Shown: one piece after another, positions 39,401 through 50,278 of the stretch
Layout of the letters: each line of letters starts with the position of its first letter
How positions within the stretch are numbered: position 1 is the first letter of the stretch
DNA from: Anisakis pegreffii
Taxonomy: Eukaryota; Nematoda; Chromadorea; Rhabditida; Anisakidae
Length of the DNA: 64,000 bases
Assembly: GCA_035041965.1 (NCBI GenBank)
Contig: JAPYMA010000163.1
Coordinates: forward strand, 1-64,000
Reading direction: 5' to 3'
Notes under the pieces: generated by a model
The model's database searches: none
Told to the model about the DNA's origin: nothing
The model's input: only the letters and a program-made list of their open reading frames with translations
Translations under genes and position numbers: made by a program

Positions 39401-42351
39401 TATCAATGAATGATAATCGTAGGTAGTGCCTACTTATATCAAAAGTGTTATGTTTTCGTTTACATTATGGAAAGGTTTTCAGGAGATTGACGCAATGAAG
39501 CAAACAATAGTCGAGAAAGATGCGCTGATAGCAAAACTGAAGGAAGAAAATCAAGAACTGAAGGAAACTATCAGCTTATTGAGAACACAGGTACGCTTAT
39601 CTCATTTGCGTATATCGTTGACGATAAATTTCCGAATCTATTTTATGGCTTTGAAGAAACATCGAACACATTTCTGGAAGCGAAAAGCAGTTGAGAAAAC
39701 AAGTGATGTCCACAAGAGATTGATTATATAACAGAAATTTTTTAATGTTAATCTGTTCATACTGTTTTTTGGGCACTTCGACGCATCACACTCTTATCTG
39801 AAGTCAAGAAATTTCATTTTGTCTATGAGTAATTTGCTCGATTCTGAAAGAATAATGAACGTTGTTAAAGGGTGAGAATTTAAAACGCACGAAGGTCAGT
39901 GAACGCGCAAGATTAGCTGCTGGAACGGTTTGTGTTGCAGTCGTTATAATGATGGTCACTTTCAGTCCTCCTTCTCTTTTGTAAGTTTAACTTACTGCTT
40001 ATGTCTGTGGTGAATTCAGTTTTTTTGAGTTTTACTTTGTTTGTAAAATTTGTGACTGAATGTTTGTCTTTATTTTTTCTTTTATCAATAAAATCGAATA
40101 ATTGAACTCTTTTCAGACGATACAACCCAGTCGTTCCGGTCTCTGACAGTATCACAGAAAAATTTCCGTTGAACTCATTCGAGAAAAGGATGGAGAATAG
40201 CATTCAGCAGCATGGTCGTACACTTCTGTCGATTGATTATGACGCTGAACAGGTGTGTATTCCGGTTCGATTTGGTTTGTGAATATTTTGGTGTGCATTT
40301 GAATGCGAATGATCAATTTCAAAGAAAATTGCTAGATTTTCGTTGGTATTTTCTAGCGTGTTTTAGTTTGTTATCAAAAGACCTCATCAAAATTTGAATG
40401 CACAATAATTAGGATGCCGTTAGATACTGGAGATTGATAGAGCAAAGTTGTAGAATGGAGATTTGAATGAAGAAGGAAGAGCACTTCGGCCGAAAAAGGA
40501 TGAAGGTGAAATCGTTCATATGGGTAGTGGAACACTGAACATCAGCAACTTATCGGACTGTAATGAAACCAGCAGAATCTACTGGAATCAGACGGAGGCA
40601 ATCAGGTGCTTATTCTTAATGTTGTTGAAACTTCTCTCCTCTTCATTCCACTTTCACTTACGATTAAACATTTGTGAAACTTTATGATACTTTCACTTCT
40701 TTTCTTCTAGAGACCTGTTTCATCTATGGAATGACGAATTTTCAGACTGAATAACGATTTGAGCAATTGGGTTGATCGTCATGAACGTGTTCAATTCATC
40801 CAAACGCGTCGCATATTCCGACCGCCATCTCGGAAACACTCACCAAAGAACGTTTCAGTGAGCACGAATTCGACCGTTGATCACCGGTCTAAACAAAAGG
40901 CTCGAATCACTCCACAGACGAGAAGGTTTCTCTTCGCATTCATCGCATTTGAGATGTATCTTTTGCATCGATCATGCTGAACCACCCAAATTCATGCAGA
41001 AAACTTATAACTTTCATATTTTAAGAAATTCTATGCGTTAGGGCAACCATTCGAACATTTCTGTGTATCACTTACCTGAATTAATAGTAAAGCATTATCT
41101 ATTCCGTGTAATTGTGAGGGGAATTTGCCACTGATTACGGCCAATATGTGATAACATGAATTGATTCATTCTGTGGGGTAGGTTTGATGCATAACATTAT
41201 ATCGTTACTAAATCCGATTTTAGATCAACAAACGATAAGAGGGAAGAAGCTCGATTGAAAGCTGTCCGAGAACGTGCATGGCGACATATCGATATGATTA
41301 GCACGGGGGCAGCTGCTGATTCTGAGTCATCGCAACAGAAATTGTCAGTTGCTGTGATACTTTTTGTCATAGTTTTACTGCATCAGACTTTATTTGGCTT
41401 AAACTCTCATTGTTCTTTGCTTCGTATAACTCAACAAACTGATATTTGAATCACCAAGGAAAGGTAAATGTATATCTTGCTCGGAAATAGGGCCAATATT
41501 CTTCGTGAAGATATCTTACTCTTTGGAGGCTCAAAAACAAAAATTACGGGAAATAAAGTGCCACTGGGAATAATGGTATTATTTTTATGGGTTCTGTTTG
41601 AACTGCAGGCGAGATCGTGATATAAGATCAACGTTGTTCACTGAATCGTATACAAATGTGGTAAGAAAGAATGCAAAACGACTGCGTGGTAAACCTACAC
41701 TCGATCCACTGATTGCATCGAGTGTCGAATTGAAATACATGGATTTGACAAGAACTTTGAAGCAACGTGACGATACTTTATACGTTATTGCAATGAAGGT
41801 ATTAAGTTTTTCATGAAATTCCCGCTGCCACTTCAATCAGTATTCAATGCGTCAGCGATAGTTGTGTATCGCTGATGATGTGAATATAAGAAAAATCAAG
41901 AGATTAGAGCTGTTTTGATGTATTCATCCACTTCCAGGATTACTTACTGCTTCCCGCAACAGATCGTAATATCACAATGCATCCAAAAGTGGCGTTCATT
42001 TTACCAGCACTTTCGTACAACGGAACATTGGATAATCACGTACGTTGTGTTTTTGGGTCAAATTGATTAGTTCACATATGTGAAGTGAATGTATTCAACA
42101 CTATCATTCAGATTTTCCTCTCGATGGTTTTAGATAACTGTAATGAAATTGAATGATAATTGGCCGTAAGCATCATAACATTCAGCGGTAGTTTCTATGA
42201 CTAACTGTCAGATGTTTTATTATCGGACTTGTTACCAAAGCATTGGAATTTACAGGTTCCGATGATGCGTATTGAATGCGAAATAACGGGTACAGGATTG
42301 TTCCACATAGCAGACTCTCTTGTATCATTGTTCTACACTCAGTCGTTTTAA
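36439..42351 (+). CDS. atf6: ATF6, ER-stress sensor bZIP transmembrane transcription factor, complete
   Basis: ATF6 sits in the ER membrane; on unfolded-protein stress it moves to the Golgi, is cut by S1P and S2P, and its N-terminal part activates chaperone genes. Exons: 36439-36627, 36725-36901, 37358-37489, 37765-37956, 38225-38314, 38503-38730, 38847-39002, 39116-39193, 39483-39590, 39871-39980, 40117-40252, 40454-40605, 40746-40925, 41224-41343, 41609-41798, 41938-42039, 42256-42351; together 811 residues in frame. An acidic/serine-rich activation region fills about 1-390. The basic region KKEDRKIRNRASAQLSRIRKR (about 393-413) and leucine zipper (415-450) are split by an intron. The transmembrane segment is about 466-482, then PP. 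RTLL (521-524) matches the S1P RxxL site. The luminal part has LNNDLSNWVDRHE (584-596) and DYLLLPATDRNIT (747-759), strong ATF6 marks. ATG 36478 is an alternative start. Exon 4 ends at a GC donor (GCGAGT); exon 10 uses TTAAAG. Confidence 0.94.
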
Positions 42352-44673
42352 TCAGTGATAAAGCAGTTCTCCTCTTTACTTCTTGTACGTGATCTTTGTT
42401 TTTGTACTCTGTGATCTTCATATGATACTTAGCGATCAAAATTTTTTCACGAGTAGCCATTGTATCTAGTTGGAAGTTCTCTCTGCTTTTGCTTTCGATC
42501 CATTCCGATTCTTTATCGAGCTGATTCGTTGGGCATTCGCAACGGTTTATCTCGAAAACAACTTTGAACTGCAGCGATATCATCAAATGGTTTTTCGCGG
42601 ATTTTTTCGAACTTGGGATGTAACATAATCTCACTAGAAATAGCGCATACATTGTTTGGATATCGCGAATTATTTTCACATTCATTCGTCAGAAGGCATT
42701 GAACTGTTCCATAAGTATATCACTATTTCATAACTTAAAGTTTTCTTTTTATTAACGCGCATTATTGTTGTCACGTTATTTTAAAATAGTCGTTTCAATT
42801 AATCGAATACCAATCTGATATATATTCCGTTTTATTACCTCGTTTTTGTTTCGTTCTTTTCTTTTACTTTTTTGCTTTGTTTTCGATTAGATTTTAACAA
42901 TATTAGACATTGAGCTGAAGTGAGTATCATAAGTTTATCGCTTTCGCTGCGGTTGATGCGCTTTTCGATTCTGATATTGAAATTAGATGTCTTTTAAAGA
43001 AACGTTCATCATACAATGATGGAATATGATTTTTATCTGATATGTTAAATATTCTGAGCAAAACTTCTGACATCGGCATTCTTAGATTCGTTATGCGTCT
43101 CCTAAGGAATTAATATCAATATTCCAACTTAGATGTCGATGTTATACGGGAAATTTTGTATTTTTGCTTTATACTTTTATTGAATATTCTGTTTCGGAAT
43201 TGAGTGCGTTTAGCTGCAATATTTGTGAAATCGTTTTATTTGCATTTTTTGTCGTATTGTTGTTGTTGATGTAATGTTTATTCACTTTACGCCGATCTGC
43301 CGTCAAGAATGAATGATAGTTACTTCATCTTGTTTTCTAATCTGTTGTGATGAATATCGATGCGATATTCAAAGGATCTAATCATTGTAACGAACTTTTC
43401 GAATTTGTTGTTCTGCTGTATTGATATCAATAAACTGACGCATTTGTTCTTCATGGATACACTGATACCATTCTTTTGCTCTATTCTTTGAACTCTGATA
43501 TTTTCATTGAATGATTCAGTTCGGTAATTTCAACTTCCATCTGATCGTAATCTGCCAATTCCAGTCGGTTTTGTTGTGAAACAGCCAAACTGTATGATTG
43601 TCTTAAATTTCTGACTGTTGCTGCTTTTGTTATTTCAGTCGATTTCAGTGAAATTTTCATAAATTCAGGTACTATACGTTCTGTCATACAAATTTTGTAT
43701 ATATTGTTTCCGTTCAGGAGGATGCGGATGAACATTTCTTCCGAATGTCCTCGTCTAATGCAAAGACTGACATACACCGAATGTGGTGTCTCCTCTTTCG
43801 GTGTTCACAGTTGTTGAGTGTTCATTTCGCAATTTGCTTTTTAACCTTCTTTTGATTTTGAAAACAATTCGTTTGTTTCAAGTGCGAAAGAAGTACTGCA
43901 GAATAAATGACACTTACGATGAAGGTTTCGCATTATCAACTACAAGCATTAACCAGCAATCTTTGTCAAAACTGACTCAGTCCAGTTGTTATGTTCTGCG
44001 TAATATTCCTATGTCATGATTGGCGAATTTATCTGATAGTTTTTGATTGACGTCAATTAAGCTGAAACGATCAGTTCATTTTAAATATTCCCCGGAACTC
44101 ATTCGTTCTCTTAGCGACTGTAAAGGAATTATGATTACAAGCGAAGGGGTGGAATACAAGAAAAACCGTAAAATTAATACAGTTGTAAGTGCGTCAACAT
44201 GGAGGTTGTAGCATGTTTCGGTGTGATCCGCAAACAGGACTGACACAGCCAGCAGTCACCCGAAGCAATACTCCCCTCGCGACAAAGGCGTAGAACCATC
44301 TACTTATCGCGCATTTGCACTCCAGCAAGTAATTCTTTCATTTCATTTAATTTCGGTCGCATTCGTTCTTAACTTATGCAAAATTTTCAGTTCGTTGTCA
44401 GAGGACAACCGATATGCTTTTGAATTTTACCAGCTTCCGCTAATAGCTAGTGCGTTTTTCCCTATAGTGATTCAAAATGATCACGATATAGCCACAAGTC
44501 CAATCGCGAGGGTGTGTGAGTGTATCTGGTGAATTCGATGCTATGGACACGACACAATGAAGCCATAAAACACCACTTCAGTGCATTGCAAACGAACAAT
44601 CTCATAGCGAATGAATACTCAAAGTTTACTCGAAAAAGATTCGTGTTGAGCACTGCGCTTTCTAGACATAACA
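42352..44673. other. ATF6 3' UTR and convergent intergenic region
   Basis: The first kilobase is T-rich on the plus strand and is probably the ATF6 3' UTR up to the AATAAA at 43429. The rest lies between the convergent ends of ATF6 and the GPCR gene, and nothing was recognised in it. A 167-codon antisense frame (42685-42182) covers the ATF6 stop codon and is discussed as a finding. Confidence 0.5.
43429..43434 (+). terminator. candidate ATF6 polyadenylation signal
   Basis: This is the first AATAAA noted after the ATF6 stop codon, about 1.08 kb downstream at the end of a T-rich tract. An unconventional nearer signal could be used instead. Confidence 0.4.
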
Positions 44674-47600
44674 TCATGAGTCACGAAAACCGTAAATGAA
44701 AGGATTCAAGAAAGTATTGAAAATAACAAATACTCGTACAATATCGAAATGAATGGATAATGATACCGAAAGATGTTCACTGAAGAACATTGCTAACGAA
44801 ATGAGGTTATATGGTAACCAACATAATAAGTAAGCTAGGATGACAATTGCACTCGTATGACACATTCGTGCTCGCATTTCAATACGCCAAGATTGCACTC
44901 CTTTTGCTGAAAGTTTCTTTCGTTTGTTGCCTCATTTTTATTGTTGGTAGTCAACTTCATTGCACTATATCACCGCTTTGCACACGTTCAAACTACCATA
45001 ATTTCTTTGCAAACGCTCACTTGAAGAGATAAAGGAATGTATTTTGGACTCCTTTTTTTTTTCACCTACGAATGAATGAAAATTTTTAAATTCCTTTCGA
45101 TGCCATTCCGCTCACCGCTCATCTGCTTGAAGCGAGATGATTTTGCGCTTTGAATCTGTTGAGGAAATCGTTGCATCAGGAAGTCAATTTTAGACCAATT
45201 TCACAGCTTGTTCCAGCCAAGAAAAAAGCGGTAATCGTGCAATGATAATCGATGGATTTTTAAAAGAAAGTTAACCAGTCATTGGGATTCATCTCTATTC
45301 ATGAGCAATTTGTTCTTTGAGCGCGACTGATTTTATTATTGTAGATAAATCTATTCGTTAACACTGATCGTAATCACCTGTTCCAACTACACATCCAACT
45401 ATTTCGCGTTTTGAATGAACGCTGCGCAACTTGACTTCGTGACAAATAATATTGCAACATAGATCAAGTTGTCATTCTCATTATTGAATCTCATTCCTCT
45501 GATTTTATTCCTAGTCGTTATCATTTCAAACAGAAATTATCAACTGATACTGAAGTATCATGAATAGGTTGGTCCTTCGTGAACAGAAGGCGTGAGTCAT
45601 CAGCGATACCTCACAGTGTGGTGAATTCATCGATCTTTGAGAATTGTTGTTTCAAAGTTCAATCGAAACTAAATAAGCTTTAAAGTTAAAAAAATCACCG
45701 GGTGGATTTGCACGAGATAGCATTTGTTCGGATGCAGTACCATCTTGTCCGGTCGAACTCATTCTGTAAGATTTCAATGAATTACTCTCTGTCAAGGTCG
45801 AAATTACATAAAACCATAATAATCCACAATTCTCATATTTCTATGGCATATTTCCCACTGCATACGGCCTATTCATCTATTTCTTTAATCAACAATTCCA
45901 ACTCGTTACGAGTTTATGCCTTTGATATCAGCAATATCACAAATATCACATCTTCTACAATTTTGGGACGGTATATTTTTACAAAATACTAGGAATATTT
46001 TGATAATTCAGTCGAATGAATTTCAATCATATTCTTCTTTAAGTACATAAACCCTGACTTAAATGAGGTATTTTTTTCTCGAGTCAACTCCACGACTGAG
46101 TACGTAGTCAACTGAGTTGTAATATATCACTGACAATTTCCAGATTACTATCGTAAACAATTATCGTCTGCGGGTGTTCCATTGCTTAAACGAACGCTTT
46201 CAGTTTCATTATATAAATTACTCAAAATTCAATTCTCCAGCAAAAATTGCAAATCAAAGAAAAATCAAAATTTATTGCAGTGAAACCGAGTGAACAATGA
46301 TTGTATAGGCTCGTTAAGCGTTTGTTACTTATTATCAATTCAAATGCGCGCGGTTGAAGAGAGATGTTATTAGAAATGGATTTCACCAACTTGTCATCCG
46401 CATCAATTCGATGAAGTTCAGCAGCAGTAGCAGATTCATTTGTTGACTTCATTGAGTAAAGGAACAATGAGAGTGTAATGCAGGCATATGACAAGAACAA
46501 AATCACGAACGGTCCCCAAAACATCGTTGTCAAATGCGCAATTGTATAGATTTGTTCCCAGTAGAAGAAATACTGCAATCAAACGTTTGTGAATAAAACA
46601 AGTGCGCAACGTTGAAAAAAGTGAAAATGATTTCAGTTTTTATTCTTCACTCCTGCACGTACAATATATCACTGAAGCGCACCATATAGTGCCCACAAAA
46701 ATTGTTCAACACGAGTCAAACCTCATCGTCGTGCACTGATTATGGATTTGCATTGAATTCAATCGAATTCGTCTATGATGCGACTATTTGAAATTCATAG
46801 AAAATTGACTGGAGCGCATGAGAACGAGACTATTGTTTGCAGCAATATCGAATAATGTCGGAATATGTAATAATTTCAAATACCCTATACTCGTGCCCAC
46901 TCAAGAAATCTTTGGCTCGTTGTTGATGCCATATGGTGGTGCACTGTGACCAACTGCCTAAATCAGCCGTTGTCCAAGCAAGCCATTGCGGAAGTGAAAG
47001 GGCTGCAGCACCCAAATACGTCAGCACAATCATTCTCTAAAAATGCGATGCGATCATTGCTGAATATTATGCTGCCTTCAGATAGTGTAGTGCGGGCAAA
47101 ATCGGAAACGAAATTTTGCAGCCAGGGATCCCGAAAGTGCGGTCGGCTTGAAAGAATTTGGAGACCGGGTCACCGAAACTCTCCGATCCTCACACCACAC
47201 TACTTTCAGAATGTATTTATTCACTCGAGACTCATAATGTAATGAATTGTTATTGCTTTTCTTTTCGTGTGACGTTTGTTGATCTTTGTGACGTTGGAAG
47301 TTATGATCATATACATGAAAAATGAATGCTACACATATACCAATATCAGATATTGGCTGATGGAAACTGTTAGTATAATTCAGCCAAAGAATAAAAAAAA
47401 GACGATTCAACAGGTCAAATGTTCATCAAAAATTAAGCCAATAGACGTGTCGTTAAGGAAATGAACCGTTCAGTGAATCTCCTCTGCTACTGCAGTTTTA
47501 TGCATCAAAACGATGCAAATGCTTAATCTGCTAATATTGCACCAATCGACAAAATCTGAGCAATACCTTAATGCAGTTAATTTTGGAGTTAGGTGCCATG

Positions 47601-49024
47601 ACTCGGCCTCGTTCGCGCATAGCCATCAGATCGTGAACAGTTTTAGCACGATCAATAGCAATACTCACAATTGCAAATGACATCGAATGGTGGGCAAACA
47701 TCCTGAAGTCATGTTTTTTGATTGGTGTTCAATTGTGTGACTACTATCACTTTTGATTGATGACGTTTGATTTTGATGTTTGATCCGTGTTGTTATGTGG
47801 CACTGAGGAATGCGTAAGCGGAATGCGAACATGCACAATGATCGACTCACTGTAAATGCACTTTTTTCATAAGCAACAAATGAGTAAGTTCAAGAGCAAC
47901 GGAACAGCAGCTCAGAAGTTTGTGTGTTATCGTCGTGAACACTGAGCAAATAGTGTCTTTTTGCAAAAAGTCCCTCATCACTGCTTGTGTGCATTTGTGA
48001 TCGCATCATTGCGTCATCATCTTCTATGATGAGCAGCATCATCACCAACAACGAATGCAGTTAAGTGTAAGCAATATGTGCAAGAGAAGCAATTAGCTTC
48101 AAAGCAATCCATTCATTCTGATCATTCGAATTATTCAAAATCACTCTTTCACTGATATTGCTGCAAACAAAAACACGCCCTCACTGAGAGGCTAATCTTA
48201 CATCATTCAAATGTCATCCTCCTAAACTTGTCCATATCGCAAAACTTTACGCTTGGAATGTTCCAGTTAGTAAACAGTGAACGAATGAGCAATTTGCATT
48301 TTAAAGGCTCACTCATTGATTATTGTTAACGCACTCAAAAGATTCCGTCGAAAAACGGAACCGCTGAAGTTTGATTCATCAAAATTGAGTTATGAATTTC
48401 TGAATTTCGATAGTACACTTGCATGCTGAAGATAAACGATCAAAGTGTAACTTTTCAAGCTCGCAAAATAAATTCGATGAACACATTTGAGACTAATCAA
48501 TGAATTCATAGCAACGGCAAGTGAACCAACCCACCATGAGTATTGAACCGCTTTGCACAAAAATGCTCCAAATGGCCACACATAGCAAACAAGCCAAACA
48601 AGTTTACTGGGACAATAAAGAATTATGAAAATAAGATCAACAATTGTCAAGTGAATCTTCAACATCAAAAAGCCAATTCGCGTATCGTCCTGCTGAAAGT
48701 ATCTTCACTACAATGTTCAATCGCAAGTCATAGTTTGACTGTTGCATTTGAAATACATCTTTTGAGTGCAATAATTGTAATGTTTAACATGTTTAACTGT
48801 ACTAATTCCTAAAAAAAAAACTGAACGATTACCTTGACTCGATTGAGTGTTTTTCCAATTGAATATTGCTTTAGCAGTTTGTAGAGTACGACTGCATTAA
48901 GTGGTACACCGATACACAATACCACGGCAAGAACTGCAATTTCCAAGTAATCGGTCGCGATTAATGTAGGAGCTTTCAGATCGCCATCATCGGTACGTTG
49001 GAATGCTTCATCTTCGTTGGACAT
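44674..49024 (-). CDS. GnRH/AKH-receptor-like G protein-coupled receptor, short C-terminus
   Basis: A rhodopsin-class receptor for a peptide of the GnRH/adipokinetic-hormone type is the best fit, by resemblance to nematode gnrr proteins. Exons: 49024-48833, 48692-48535, 47702-47603, 47036-46884, 46572-46329, 44906-44674; 359 residues in frame. TM1 is about 28-50; TM2 follows KIHLTIVDL (76-84). The TM3 cysteine C110 can pair with C182 in the second outer loop (SWSQCTTIW). TM3 ends AIDRAK with D134-R135-A136 in place of DRY. TM4 has LPQW, TM5 FWGPFVILFLSY, TM6 CWLPYN (311-316), TM7 NPFIY (350-354). The protein then stops after YGFRDS, so there is no cytoplasmic tail unless a weak GTGACT donor leads to an unseen exon. 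An in-frame TAA upstream supports the start. Exon 3 (DRA exon) was found by phase and motif; its donor (GTCATG) and that of exon 5 (GTAACA) are uncertain. Confidence 0.87.
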
Positions 49025-50067
49025 CGTACCCTCGTGATATTCTTATTGCTTGATGGTTATCAGTTTGTGTTCCTGAATCATCCCTCATATTCAGCAGAGT
49101 TCACGGAACGCAGTTGTCAAAAATTGTGCGTGCAATATAAACATCATGTACGATACAATATATGCTCTGCGCATACTAAACATGAAAAGTACATACACAG
49201 AAAAATGATAATTCGATTCGAGGCACGTCATCTAATACTTTTTCGAAATCATGATTGTTTTTGTTGCAGCTGTGTGGCACATATTTAGTTGCAGTAACCA
49301 GCGCATTGTTAAGATGGCTTGTTAAGATGGTAAATGAATTAAGAAAACCGATGCGAACAAAGCACGGAATCATGCTTAGAATGATAATCTGATACATACG
49401 CGAAGAGAACTGATCAGTGCACAGCATTTGATTATTGTTGTAACTGGCTCTCTCTGGGAGGGACTATCGAACTATGTGTATATGTAGGCATGCTTCCAAG
49501 CAATTCTTCAGCCCATAGCGTTTTACATTCAATCAGATCCTTTGATCTATATCCGATTCCATTGCAGATATCATCACTAATTGCATCACTGTACTCTGCG
49601 ATGACACTCGTGGGGACACTGAATACACCAAGTGCACGATTTTCAGTGTGGTAGTGCTATTTGCTTACGAGAGAGAAGGATTTTCTAGGATGAAGAACAT
49701 TCAGATGAGATGTAAAGCAAACAAAAATTTAAATTCATAAGATTTTCACACGACCCATTCGAAATGCGTTCGTAAGTGTAACCATATTCGAATCACAGCA
49801 TTCAGTGAAATAATCACGACATGTGTGTGGGTTTGTTAAAATTAACGAGAAGAGTGTTTTTTGAATGAATCCTAATAATGGCGTTCCGTTATGAGTGGTA
49901 ATCGACTTCAAAGAAATTCGAACGAAAAACCGACTCACGAATGGAAAATGCACCGAAATTGTATCAATTCGTGGTATATGGTGAATTTTAATCATGTGAA
50001 GACACTAATGTGAAAGAATTATTTCCTCTGTAATCCCTATAATCTGAAACTTCATTTGACGGTTGTA
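49025..50067. other. upstream region of the GPCR gene
   Basis: No exon was recognised. A weak ATTCAG on the minus strand about 40 bases before the GPCR start could be a splice or trans-splice acceptor. The remaining sequence shows no features. Confidence 0.45.
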
Positions 50068-50075
50068 TTGAAGAC

Positions 50076-50278
50076 CAGGGGTCCCCACTGAGAAGAGAGG
50101 GGGGAGGGAAATCACCCACTTCTGGGTAATCTAGGGGCGTCGGAGTAAAGGAGGGGGACGGGAAATAGTTGTGACGTTATGCATGGAAATAGTAAATTAT
50201 TGTAGTGGAAGTGATAGTAACAACGACTTGCCAGATCATCGAATGGGGTGATGAAGCAACCGAGCGTGGGGACCACTG
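50076..50278. mobile_element. hAT-like MITE, copy 2
   Basis: It starts CAGGGGTCCCCACTG and ends GAGCGTGGGGACCACTG. The ends are inverted repeats matching at most of 14 positions. It is 203 bases and related to the 6110-6317 element throughout, in the same orientation. The flanking 8-mers (TTGAAGAC and CAGTAGAT) do not match, so the target duplication is lost or the ends are slightly off. Confidence 0.85.

Noticed and set aside
41335..41449. Hydrophobic frame (VILFVIVLL) looking like the ATF6 membrane segment
   Set aside because: It follows the GTCAGT donor of exon 14; the next exon continues in phase from that donor, and the real membrane segment is in exon 10 just after the zipper. The stretch is intronic.
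43481..43777. 98-codon minus-strand frame after ATF6
   Set aside because: It lies antisense to a T-rich 3' UTR-like tract where A-rich antisense frames are expected by composition; no homology was seen.
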